From: Acetivibrio thermocellus ATCC 27405 | GTDB taxonomy: Bacteria > Bacillota > Clostridia > Acetivibrionales > Acetivibrionaceae | DNA length: 64,000 nt | Direction: 5' to 3' | Assembly: GCF_000015865.1 (NCBI RefSeq) | Contig: NC_009012.1 | Span: forward strand, 2,225,081-2,289,080 | Shown here: positions 7,771 to 16,263 of the stretch, in pieces | How positions within the stretch are numbered: the first letter of the stretch is position 1 | How the letters are laid out: each line of letters starts with the position of its first letter | Made by a program: the position numbers and the translations under genes | Notes under the pieces: model-generated | Databases searched by the model: none | The model's input: the letters and a program-made list of their open reading frames with translations, nothing else | Told to the model about the DNA's origin: nothing

Positions 7771-8232
7771 CTAATGAAGAATGCAACCTTTTATTCTGTA
7801 ATTCTTAATATAATCCCAATATGCTTTTATTTCATCCTGCTCTAACATTTCATAAATACTTTCAATTGCATCGTAAAATTCCTTGTACGCCTTTAGCATG
7901 TGGGATTTCATCTTTGTTTGAAGATGCAGCAAAGAACAATTGCAATATACTAAGTCCCGCAACACTAGAAATTCTGCTACACTTGTTTCAAATTTGATAT
8001 CCTTCTTGTCATATGGCTCGGCCATCAAGATAAGCAATTTAGCCATTATCATCTCTGTATTACTGATATTTTCATGGATTGCAAAGTTATTTATTATTTC
8101 TTCCTCATACTTTAATATCTCATAGTGTCTATTTACCTGCTGCAACAAAACCAATAGTAATTTCTTAGGAATCTTAATCTCAATACTTTCCTCATTAAAC
8201 TTAAAATAAATTTCTTCTGGTTTCAAAAGCAT
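7771..8232 (-). CDS. Hypothetical protein, 153 residues
   Basis: Function not recognised. The start ATG is preceded by AGGGAGGG at about 8 nt. The protein is mostly helical, rich in Glu, Lys, Leu and Ile, with no signal peptide or membrane segment. A Cys pair (YCNCSLLHLQ) sits in the middle and a single Cys near the C-terminus. It lies alone next to IS copy 1, upstream of which is a stretch of AT-rich spacer. It may be island cargo; whether its 3' end is original cannot be told. Confidence 0.5.
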   Translation of the reverse strand: MLLKPEEIYFKFNEESIEIKIPKKLLLVLLQQVNRHYEILKYEEEIINNFAIHENISNTEMIMAKLLILMAEPYDKKDIKFETSVAEFLVLRDLVYCNCSLLHLQTKMKSHMLKAYKEFYDAIESIYEMLEQDEIKAYWDYIKNYRIKGCILH

Positions 8233-8404
8233 ATAATATGCCCTCCCTATTATTATGAAATTCCTATTCTGAACTTCATTTAATATAAGGAGGACTATAT
8301 GCTCTCTTCAAGTTTTAAAGACAATTAAATGGAGTATGCTTCATATCAATTGAGGCGAAATAACTAATGAACCTTTTAGTGATAGATTTCATTAATTCTT
8401 AAAT

Positions 8405-8632
8405 TTAAGTTTGATTTATCGAATAGCACTTGATGTCTTCCATCAAATCATTAATGCTTCTATAGTAACAATCTATGAATGTATCATTAATATCATCTTC
8501 TAGATTTTCTATATAAAGATTTACCCTATAAAATATATCCAGCCTTTCATCAAACCCTTTGTCAATTTGTAAGTCATTAAACATAAAAGTCTCCAATACT
8601 GTAAAATTCCCAAAAATCGTTACGCCTTTCAT
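8405..8632 (-). CDS. Small acidic hypothetical protein, 75 residues
   Basis: Not recognised. ATG with GGAG at 9 nt. The sequence is acidic (many Asp/Glu: NLEDDINDTF, INDLMEDIK) and predicted helical, without membrane segment. It resembles in character the small antitoxin- or immunity-like proteins of islands, but no signature supports this. It is separated from the neighbouring gene by about 170 bp. Confidence 0.45.
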   Translation of the reverse strand: MKGVTIFGNFTVLETFMFNDLQIDKGFDERLDIFYRVNLYIENLEDDINDTFIDCYYRSINDLMEDIKCYSINQT

Positions 8633-8810
8633 GGTTAATCACTCCATTCAGTTTTTATTTGGAGGTTATTATATAAACATTACCTTGAAAATCAACTTTC
8701 GGAGTGATTTTTTTAACTAGGAAGTAGGCTTATTAATCTTATTAAGGATTCTGGCTCATATCTTTTTATGGTATAATTTAATAGAAATCCTGTAAAGCGA
8801 GGTAGAATTA

Positions 8811-8942
8811 ATGGCTTTCACGGAAAAATCGAAAGAAGAATTTGTGCAATTGTCTGAAGAAAATAAAGAAGAAATCGAAACTCTTATGGATATAGTAATT
8901 AATGAAAACAAGGAGGCTCTCGAAAAGTTGGGAAAATTATGA
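8811..8942 (+). CDS. Very small acidic protein, 43 residues
   Basis: The frame starts MAFTEKSKEEFVQL and is rich in Glu and Lys, forming a single amphipathic helix with no hydrophobic span. A TATAAT-like box lies near 8771-8777 and an AG-rich RBS (GCGAGG) 8-10 nt before the ATG. It ends in a TGA just before a short GAGG/CCTC stem. Codon use is like its neighbours. It is the only plus-strand frame between the minus-strand genes on each side. It may be real; function unknown. Confidence 0.4.
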   Translation: MAFTEKSKEEFVQLSEENKEEIETLMDIVINENKEALEKLGKL

Positions 8943-9111
8943 GGTTTTTAAGCCTCAGCAATACTTTCTAAAAGTAAAATTAGTGAAAAAAACTCTAACA
9001 GAAAACCTTTTCTCAACTTCCTATTGACAATTTGGTATTATATCTTTTTGCCTCTATACGAAATGTACTGGATTTACAGAACTGTTTCATATGTAATATC
9101 ATATATAATTA

Positions 9112-11178
9112 TTAACTGTTAGATTTAAGTCTTTTAATCACTTCAACATAATCTTCAATGTCAAGCACTTGTTCTATTTCAATTTCACCGTTATTTATCA
9201 ATTCTGATAACTTTATAATTTTTAACTCTTTTTGATTCGCAAATCCTAAATCTTCAATTATTTTTTGGCCATCATCAGTAATATAATCTTCTAGTTCCCC
9301 TTTTTTTAGTATAAAAATATTACTTGTTTTTAATTTGTCTATGTAATTGTAAACTTTAGTTTTTATATCTTCATAATTCTCTAATATTCTATAATTTACT
9401 TTTTTGGTTACTTTAGGTCTCACATACTGCCATATCTCTTTTAACTTGTCATTATATTCTTCAGTAGCACAAATTTCGTCTATAACAGTACATAATGATT
9501 TTGCATCCATACTTTTATCAGGTTTTAATAATTTTTCTCTTATATCTTTGCTCTTTATCCACGGCTCATCAATTGGTATTATTTCATTTAATGACTTTCT
9601 AATATCATTCAATTCTTCCTGAGAAAACTCATTTATAAATTCATCGATATCTTCTAATCCATTATGGAGAATATCAAAATCAGCAATAACATAATATTCA
9701 ATTCCTAAACAAGATAATACCTCCATATACGGCTTGAAGAAAGATTTTCCCCCTACTTTGGCTACACTAATATTGTTATAATCCAAAAAACCTTTTTCTT
9801 GATAATAATGCTCTGCTATTAATGGTATTAAATATTCCTCACCACCTTCTACCAATATAACTTTGTCTGCAAAAAATATTTCTGCATTCTTAGTTGATAT
9901 TATATTTTGAAGTTTTGCAAGTTCTTTATGCTTACCTGTCTCCATTTGTATACGTCTTGTTTTTGTTTTTCCACTAACCTTCTTAACTACTATTATGTTG
10001 CCTATATCAGTGTTTCTTATAAACTCAGATGAGTGAGTTGTAATAATCACCTGATTTCTATTTGTAGAATTAAGGTTAACAAACTCATCAAATTTATTTG
10101 AGACAACTCTTCTAGCCTGCGGATGTAAATATATTTCTGGCTCTTCAACCACAAGCAGTGAAGAGTTTTTATGAAATTTACTACAATAATAAGAAAATAA
10201 TGATATTACAACTGCACTCTGAATGCCTGTCCCTTTATCCTCTAATAAACCTTCAACGCCATCATTAACAAATATATTTATTCCTTTATAAATATCATCT
10301 TTAGTATTTTGGAGAAGTTGGAAGGATATACTGTTATGATAAATAGCCTTTTTGATTTTTTCTTCTATATCTGATGCAGCATTAGTAAAGATATCGTCAG
10401 TAATTTCTTTAATTTCACTGAGTTTCTTATCTATTTCTCTTTTTTGACTAGGATTACAGTTTTCCCAAATATCTCTTATTAATCTTCCATACCAACTCCA
10501 CGTGTTAATCCTAAGTTCTTTATTTATATCTCTAACCGCAGATAAAATTGCACTTGTAATCAGTGAATTCTTCAAATCATTAGAAAACTTTGAGCATCTA
10601 TAATATTGGTTACCATGCTTTAAAAAAATTGAATATGTTTTTGAATAATTACCTTGCTGATTATCCATATCATAATCAATGTTTTCAATTTCAGCATTTT
10701 TCATAACTGAGAAATAAATATATAACTCTTGAGCATTTCTAAATATATCAAACAACTCTTCTGTGTCCTTACAGTATTTTCTGTTACTTAGAGTATCAAA
10801 ATTTTTTATGAGTAATTCAGGATTTTTGCTTGTATTAAAAAAATCCTCTATCAAATTTTTATCTCCTACAGTCGCTAACCATGCTCCACTAATACTTTTA
10901 AACAATTCTTCATTAATGTCATTTCCCTCTAATTTTACTGCTATAAAAAACGCTTTTTTAACCTTTTCATTTCCATCTTCATAATATGTAAAAAAATCTT
11001 TCTCATTTATATCTAAATATACTGGGTTCTTCTCTCCTAAAACTAAATCTAATGCTTTAACAATATTACTCTTGCCAGAATTATTTTTACCTACCAATAC
11101 ATTCTTCCCAGGTCTAAAATCAATACTTTCTTTCTCTATGCTTCTAAAATTTCTTATCAAAAGTTTTGATACAAACAT
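9112..11178 (-). CDS. OLD-family ATP-dependent endonuclease (AAA ATPase + TOPRIM)
   Basis: 688 residues, typical for the family. Domains in order: ABC/SMC-like ATPase starting FVSKLLIRNFRSIE with Walker A GKNNSGKSN (about 31-39), a helical insertion, the Walker B/signature region LLVVEEPEIYLHPQARR (about 350-365) and THSSEF, then a TOPRIM nuclease domain with VILVEGGEEYL and VIADFDIL (metal-binding Glu and DxD). OLD nucleases act in phage defence. Start chosen as ATG 11178 behind AGGAGGAAGG; the frame is open further upstream without an RBS. No UvrD-like or reverse transcriptase partner is adjacent, so it looks like a stand-alone class 1 OLD rather than Gabija or a retron. Defence role is family-based inference. 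Confidence 0.86.
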   Translation of the reverse strand: MFVSKLLIRNFRSIEKESIDFRPGKNVLVGKNNSGKSNIVKALDLVLGEKNPVYLDINEKDFFTYYEDGNEKVKKAFFIAVKLEGNDINEELFKSISGAWLATVGDKNLIEDFFNTSKNPELLIKNFDTLSNRKYCKDTEELFDIFRNAQELYIYFSVMKNAEIENIDYDMDNQQGNYSKTYSIFLKHGNQYYRCSKFSNDLKNSLITSAILSAVRDINKELRINTWSWYGRLIRDIWENCNPSQKREIDKKLSEIKEITDDIFTNAASDIEEKIKKAIYHNSISFQLLQNTKDDIYKGINIFVNDGVEGLLEDKGTGIQSAVVISLFSYYCSKFHKNSSLLVVEEPEIYLHPQARRVVSNKFDEFVNLNSTNRNQVIITTHSSEFIRNTDIGNIIVVKKVSGKTKTRRIQMETGKHKELAKLQNIISTKNAEIFFADKVILVEGGEEYLIPLIAEHYYQEKGFLDYNNISVAKVGGKSFFKPYMEVLSCLGIEYYVIADFDILHNGLEDIDEFINEFSQEELNDIRKSLNEIIPIDEPWIKSKDIREKLLKPDKSMDAKSLCTVIDEICATEEYNDKLKEIWQYVRPKVTKKVNYRILENYEDIKTKVYNYIDKLKTSNIFILKKGELEDYITDDGQKIIEDLGFANQKELKIIKLSELINNGEIEIEQVLDIEDYVEVIKRLKSNS

Positions 11179-11617
11179 ATCCTTCCTCCTGTATCGATAA
11201 TGCAAAAGCATAACCAATTTCATATTCATTATATATCTTACAAGAAGAATTTTCCACAAAACCTGTCAACAAAACTACTCTTTTGTAGCCAATATTCATA
11301 AATCCAATCTCTCACGACACCATTATAGGTTTTAAAAATCCAATTAACACTAAAAAAATTGGCTACAAAAAAATATATCCCATTTTTCAACCTTAACTTG
11401 AACCCATAGGCCTTAATTTCTATAATTTTTTGTAAATCACAGAAAGACCAGCTAATTAAAGTCAAGAGTTTTTAAGAAAAAATTTTAAGAATTTTCTAAA
11501 ACTCCTGACAGCGAAAAAAGGCACAACGACAAGACCACCTAAGATTAGTAGACATAAAATAGCTGGCCTGAAATAGTAAATTGATTTTTGAAAACTAAAC
11601 ATCGAGTACAAGTACTA
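11179..11617. other. Intergenic region between OLD gene and IS110 transposase
   Basis: AT-rich, no convincing gene; a 75-codon minus-strand frame overlaps the OLD start and has no RBS. The promoter of the OLD gene should lie near 11200-11300. A long hairpin is present at 11461-11509. The segment 11540-11617 should contain the downstream end of the IS110 element, which has no inverted repeats and so cannot be placed exactly. Confidence 0.5.
11461..11509. repeat. AT-rich hairpin upstream of the OLD gene
   Basis: Arms GTCAAGAGTTTTTA and the complement of CTAAAACTCCTGAC pair with a few mismatches around an A/T-rich inner stem. It could be a terminator for the IS110 transcript on the minus strand or a regulatory element of the OLD promoter. 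Confidence 0.45.
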
Positions 11618-12907
11618 CTAAGCTGCTGTGTGCTTCGCTGCAAGCATTTGCGCGTGCTCTTGGGGAGAACGTAATTCGTAAGGCTTTCTATCCCTAAGAA
11701 CAGCAAAAATATAATTAACAAGCTTACGCATAACAGCCCCCAAAGCTACTTTCTTGGGCTTGCTCTGGCATTTGTTTTTGTAATATTCCATCAGTACAGG
11801 GTTGCAAGCTGTTTTGTCCCGCTTGGTGCGGATATTAGCAAGAGCAATTGTGAAAAGTACTCTGCGAAGCAGTCTTGACCCCCTTTTTGACATCTTGTTT
11901 TGTGTGCCGGTAAACTCTCCGGACTGCATTACAGAGGGGTCAATACCGAAATAAGCAACTAGCTTGCCTGGCTTTGAAAAGGCTGAAAAGTCGCCAATTT
12001 CAGCCAGAATGGTAACAGCAGAGATAAGTCCTATACCTGGAATGCTTTGTAGAAGCTCGAGAGTCAGTGCCAGCATGGGCATGTCCTTTGCCATATCTTC
12101 AATAATCAATGAACGAATGGCTTTGAAGACTTTCTCAAGGTTTTCTTCCAAGGTTTTAATCATAGAGATATACACACCAAGCATGGCAACATTTGAAGAG
12201 TTACTAATGCTTAAAGGTGCAAATTCTTTGGCCTTGGAATTCAAAAGCTCATACTTTGCAGTTGCCCATTTAAGGCTTCTGCGGGAATTCTTCTGTATCA
12301 GTGCAATCAACTTGTTTCTGTTCGCTTTAAGAATATGCGCAGGTGCAGGATATTTCTCCAATACTGCAAGAGCAGCCTTTGAAAAGATATTAGGGAATAC
12401 ATCCTTGAAGTTTAGCATGAGTTGGTCAACAATACCCATAAGCCTGTTTTTGTAAGCAGTAAGTTCGTCAGAGAGCTTGTAGTACTGGCGGCAAAGGCTT
12501 CGCAGACATTCAATATCCTCGTCGGGGATATTGGTAGTTTTAAGCTCCTGAAATCTGTATAGCAGAGCAATTTTCCGGGCATCCACTTTATCATTTTTCA
12601 CTTTCCTTATTCCAATATTTTTGATAGAATCAGTTTGGATGGGGTTTATGACAGAAACCTCAAATCCAGCTTTATAAAGTGAATGGAAAAGGATTTTGTG
12701 ATAGTGCCCAGTGGATTCCATGACGACGAAAGGCCTAGAATCAAAGTCCTTTTCCGTTTTTTTCAGTAATTCAACGGCTCTTTCAACGTCAGTACTGGAA
12801 TCATGGCGGATCTTCATGCGGGCAATTACTTCATTGGATGGAGAAAGAATTGCCATCTCACTGAAGAACTTGCCGACATCGATTCCGGCGATGGGTCTAA
12901 AATTCAT
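11618..12907 (-). CDS. IS110-family transposase (DEDD recombinase)
   Basis: 429 residues. The N-terminal RuvC-like DEDD domain shows AGIDVGKF (first Asp, about residue 10), VVMESTGHY (Glu, about 63) and NDKVDARKIA (Asp residues, about 105). The C-terminal Transposase_20 domain begins LLQSIPGIGLISAVTILAEIG with the downstream MSKRGSRLLRRVLF segment carrying the serine of the Tnp20 active site. It recombines a circular element into target sites under guidance of a bridge RNA, leaving no inverted repeats. RBS GGAGGC lies 7 nt before the ATG. Upstream is a 400-bp structured leader. The protein is intact, so the element may be active. Confidence 0.93.
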   Translation of the reverse strand: MNFRPIAGIDVGKFFSEMAILSPSNEVIARMKIRHDSSTDVERAVELLKKTEKDFDSRPFVVMESTGHYHKILFHSLYKAGFEVSVINPIQTDSIKNIGIRKVKNDKVDARKIALLYRFQELKTTNIPDEDIECLRSLCRQYYKLSDELTAYKNRLMGIVDQLMLNFKDVFPNIFSKAALAVLEKYPAPAHILKANRNKLIALIQKNSRRSLKWATAKYELLNSKAKEFAPLSISNSSNVAMLGVYISMIKTLEENLEKVFKAIRSLIIEDMAKDMPMLALTLELLQSIPGIGLISAVTILAEIGDFSAFSKPGKLVAYFGIDPSVMQSGEFTGTQNKMSKRGSRLLRRVLFTIALANIRTKRDKTACNPVLMEYYKNKCQSKPKKVALGAVMRKLVNYIFAVLRDRKPYELRSPQEHAQMLAAKHTAA

Positions 12908-13310
12908 AAAAATGCCTCCTTTATAAGATTAATGGACTTAAAAGACTCCATTCCTTCTCATGTAAGTAAACAACCTTGCGTGTGACACGAGGAGCCAGCT
13001 GAAATGCTGGCCTCAACCAGCCAAATCATTTAGACTTACCGGAATGGATAAATACTCTTTCTTACGGGTAGTCGGCCCAATAAGGTCCGTCCCAGGAGTG
13101 ATTACAAACACTCTCCAAGTCCGGAAAATATTATACATGATTGACAAGGTTCAGGCCAGACGAAAGCTAGCAAGCGGTCATAGATGGGGAACCGCAGGCG
13201 GCAGGATTTGAAAGCCACCGCCATCCCCTAGGGGATGGCACATAGAAGTGCTTGATGTTTAGAAAAGCAACAAATATGACATTATGTTAACAGGGTCGAA
13301 CAGTGGCAAA
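12908..13310 (-). ncRNA. Structured leader of the IS110 element, candidate bridge RNA
   Basis: In IS110 elements the non-coding end 5' of the transposase encodes the bridge RNA that pairs with donor and target DNA. This stretch has no gene and is GC-richer than its surroundings. On the minus strand it forms a series of stems: the perfect palindrome CCATCCCCTAGGGGATGG (13221-13238), a GGCGG/CCGCC stem with internal loop (about 13197-13223), AGTG/CACT with a loop (about 13096-13114), and CCAGC/GCTGG (about 12994-13012). The exact RNA ends and element end are not determined; the call rests on position and folding only. Confidence 0.55.
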
Positions 13311-14164
13311 AGTCACTGATGAAATAACAATATTAATTGTACAAGGAGTTAAATAAACATATGAAGGAAAATTTTAATGCCACTAATATAGAAGAGTTGC
13401 TTCAATTCTTTAGAAAACACCTATTAGAAAATGATAAAAGCGCAGGAACCTGCGAAACTTACTGCACTAATGTCCGTCTTTTTGCAGAATATATTTCGGA
13501 AACTTTTGCTGAAGAATTCGACCCAAGAAAAATTAGTCCTTTGGATATAAGAGAATATCGAAACTACCTGTTAAATGTTAAAAACCTGTCTGTTAATACA
13601 GTCAATAACCGTATCTCTACACTGAATGAATTTTATAAGTATCTCACCGATAAAAAAGTTGTATCTGCAAATCCTGTAGAAAAAATAAGAAAGATTAAAA
13701 TGCAGTCACCTCCTAAACGAGTTACAATTGATGACTTGATGTTTAAGCGGCTACGCAGGCAATTTGAGCACTATGGCAGAGAGGTAGAAAAAGTCATTTT
13801 CTTTTTGTTATTTTTAACAGGAGTCCGTGTATCAGAATTAATAAACATTAAGGTTGATGACATTGTAATTAATCCCCGCAGTGGTATATTAAAAGTCCAG
13901 TCTGGTAAAGGTATGAAATATAGAGAAATATAATGCTCCCCATTGTCAAGACAGTTTTTTAGCTTTTCTAAGTTAGCTCTCCTTTCTTAATTTTGTATAA
14001 TCTTTACAACTGTGCACTCTGTTGGAGGATGTCAAGGGCGAGCGTAAGCGAGTTCATCTTGACCCTTGACATCCTTTGGACATATATCCTTTTGCTTTCC
14101 GGTCTGTTATGACAGACCGGCTGCCTTCCGGTGAGGACGGGGTTTGGGGCGGAGCCCCATAATT

Positions 14165-15112
14165 CTATACAACTGCCAGTAGCTGGTCATATCCTCCAAA
14201 GTAATACTCTGCCGGTGTTTTGTAATCCAATGACTGGTGCGGTCTCCTATGGTTATAGTGCTCCACATATTCCTTTGTGATTTGTCTAAGTTGTTGTACC
14301 GTTTCGCACTCTTCAAGATAAAGTTTCTCCCACTTGTAGGAACGGAAAAATCGTTCTATCCTTTGGTTGTCTAATGCTCTTCCTTTTTCATCCATAGATA
14401 TTTTGATACCGTTATTTTTTAATAGATTTATGTAATCATCACTGGTAAACTGTGAGCCTTGATCACTGTTCATGATTTCAGGCTTGCCATATCGCTTTAT
14501 GGCCTTTTGGATTGCTTCTATGACGAATGTCTTATCAAGAGTGTTTGATAGTTCAAACCCAACAATATACCGAGAATACCAGTCTATTATTGCAACCATA
14601 TACATGAAACCGCGTTTCATTCGGCAATAGGTCACATCTATGGACCATACCTGATTAGGATGATCAATTTTCAAGTTTCTCAACAGATATGGATACAAAT
14701 TCTTACCATGTATTCGTTTGCTGAGGTTGGGGCCAGGACAGAATCCATGTATGCCCATTTCCCTCATATAACGCCGGGTCCGTTTTCGATTGATATGAAT
14801 GTGATAATCCTTGTTCAATATACTTGTCATCCTGCGATAGCCATATTCCGGATAAGACGCGTAAATTTCATCAATGATACGCTTAATCAGGTATTCCTCC
14901 TCATTTACCGGAGCAGGCTTGTAGTAAACGCTCGTACGGTTTAAGCTCAATAATTCTGCTTGCCTTGTTATGCTGAGTTTCTTCTCATTTCTATCAATCA
15001 TTTTCATGCGGTCTTCTCGGGATTTAGAGGAGGCCAGATTTTTTTTTAAGCCAGGCAACCTCATATGATAGTTGACCAATTTGCTTAAGCAGTTCGTCCT
15101 TCTCCTTTTCAT
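14165..15112 (-). CDS. IS150-type transposase OrfB, copy 2
   Basis: As in copy 1: DDE core with WSIDVTYCR, MNSDQGSQF and LDNQRIERFF; expected to be expressed as OrfAB by -1 frameshifting on the A-run that appears as T9 at about 15039-15047 on the plus strand. It carries Glu in SMDEKG, where copy 1 has Gly; the glutamate form lies close to the catalytic Glu but is not the catalytic residue. Followed by the same structured tail down to 13929. Confidence 0.95.
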   Translation of the reverse strand: MKRRRTNCLSKLVNYHMRLPGLKKNLASSKSREDRMKMIDRNEKKLSITRQAELLSLNRTSVYYKPAPVNEEEYLIKRIIDEIYASYPEYGYRRMTSILNKDYHIHINRKRTRRYMREMGIHGFCPGPNLSKRIHGKNLYPYLLRNLKIDHPNQVWSIDVTYCRMKRGFMYMVAIIDWYSRYIVGFELSNTLDKTFVIEAIQKAIKRYGKPEIMNSDQGSQFTSDDYINLLKNNGIKISMDEKGRALDNQRIERFFRSYKWEKLYLEECETVQQLRQITKEYVEHYNHRRPHQSLDYKTPAEYYFGGYDQLLAVV

Positions 15113-15317
15113 ACGACTGTTTGACCTTCTCTACTTCATCAGTTTCCTTGCTGAATACTCTGCCCGCATTGCTTATGAATTCAGTCTTCCAGCGACTTAA
15201 CAGGTTTGGATGAATTCCATATTCTGCAGCAATCTCATTCAGCGTTCTTTCTCCCTTGATGACCTCAATCACTATTTTTGCTTTTTGTTCAGGTGTAAAA
15301 TGTTTTCTCTTTTCCAT
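15024..15317 (-). CDS. IS150-type transposase OrfA, copy 2
   Basis: 97 residues, identical to OrfA of copy 1, with the HTH in the first 50 residues and a heptad-like C-terminal half. It overlaps orfB by 89 bp, the arrangement used for programmed frameshifting in this family. Confidence 0.92.
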   Translation of the reverse strand: MEKRKHFTPEQKAKIVIEVIKGERTLNEIAAEYGIHPNLLSRWKTEFISNAGRVFSKETDEVEKVKQSYEKEKDELLKQIGQLSYEVAWLKKKSGLL

Positions 15318-15725
15318 AGTTCCATTCTAACTTATTTGGGCTGTTTTGTCTGTCTTAATTTTTGGTATCATTATAAAATACCACTTAATGCTACATGCAG
15401 GCAGGTAATTAATAATTACCTTGAGTACCGGAAATCTAAAGGCATTAAATCTCCATATTTAATTACCACAGAACGTTCTGCAAAGGCCTGTCGCAGCAGT
15501 ATTAATAAAATCCTTAAAAAACATGGTAACAAAATAGGCTTTCCTGAAATAAGCCCCCATGTAGCAAGAAGGTATTTCTTAACAAAAGTTCTAGAAGTCT
15601 CTGATATCAGTACTGCTATGGAACTGGCAGGGCATAATTCCGTACAAACTACCATCAAGTACGTACCAAGTACTGAAAAACGCAAGCAGGATGCTGTAAC
15701 TAAAATAACTAATGATATTGATTAA

Positions 15726-16263
15726 TCTCTTAGTGATACCTTGTTTCACAAACTTTTATAAAAGAGTGGTTATATTTAATCCGCCACTCTTTTTAATATT
15801 TTTGTATTTATATACTTGGGAAACAGCAATCTTATATATATTTTAATTATACACAATTCAATCATATCTATTAGTACTAAACGGTGTAACCTATTAATAT
15901 TTATCATGTAACCAAAACTTTAATACCTTATAACTATACCAAACCTAGTGATACCAAGGATGTAACCAATGTAACTATAATTTATGCACTAACACATAAG
16001 AAATATTTATTATTTATGTTTTACTGAATATCCAGACAAACTTTTATATTTATTACATATATATAAATAATAGTTACAATAGTTACATTGCTAATATTAC
16101 TAGGTTTAAGATAGTTACTTTTAAGTTACTTAATAGTTACATTCCCAGTAAAATGGTTACATCAGTATGTGTGAGTCACGTTTTTTATTGGTTTCGGGGT
16201 ACTAAGTTTGGAATATAATAAATATGTAAAAGAGCCTCCACTTTTTAAAGGAGGCTCTTACAC
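15726..16263. repeat. AT-rich region with iteron-like GTAAC/GTTAC repeats
   Basis: No gene. Pentamers occur in two oriented blocks: GTAAC at 15886, 15908, 15962 and 15971, then GTTAC (the inverse) at 16073, 16082, 16114, 16125, 16136 and 16156. Most sit in a longer word such as ATAGTTACA or TGTAACCA. A very AT-rich centre (about 15980-16070) separates the blocks. This is the layout of initiator-binding sites around an unwinding region, next to a primase/helicase-like gene, so an origin of an integrative element is likely. A hairpin at 16236-16262 (GAGCCTCCACTTTTTAAAGGAGGCTC) may terminate the minus-strand gene. Confidence 0.55.

Larger units (their letters stand above)
13929..15375 (-). mobile_element. 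IS3-family (IS150-type) element, copy 2 (1447 bp, 3-bp TSD)
   Basis: Inverted relative to copy 1 and of the same length, flanked by AAA at 13926-13928 and 15376-15378. Outer ends start TATAATG as in copy 1. One coding difference from copy 1 was seen (SMDEKG). It interrupts the tyrosine recombinase within the C-terminal catalytic domain. Confidence 0.93.
13361..15725 (+). pseudogene. Tyrosine recombinase (XerC/D-like integrase) split by an IS150-type element
   Basis: The 5' part is 13361-13928 and the 3' part 15379-15725. Removing 13929-15375 plus one AAA duplication restores the frame (GKGMKYREI then PLNATCRQV) to a protein of about 305 residues. The N-terminal SAM-like core-binding domain is seen, then catalytic TGVRVSEL (Arg), PHVARRYFLT (His-x-x-Arg) and AGHNSVQTTIKYV (His/Trp position and the nucleophilic Tyr). 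The start is ATG 13361 with AAGGAG 12 nt upstream; a TTG further upstream is possible. It probably served an integrative element together with the primase-like gene. Inactive as it stands. Confidence 0.9.

Noticed and set aside
11238-11465. 75-codon minus-strand frame upstream of the OLD gene
   Set aside because: No RBS, no signature, overlaps the OLD leader.
12908-13310. Group II intron or riboswitch
   Set aside because: No domain V-like AGC...catalytic hairpin, no reverse transcriptase, and no known aptamer consensus; position at an IS110 transposase explains the structure better.
6281-15375. Composite transposon bounded by the two IS150-type copies
   Set aside because: Each copy has its own matching 3-bp duplication and the outer flanks differ, so they inserted independently. 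The right copy also sits inside the integrase gene.
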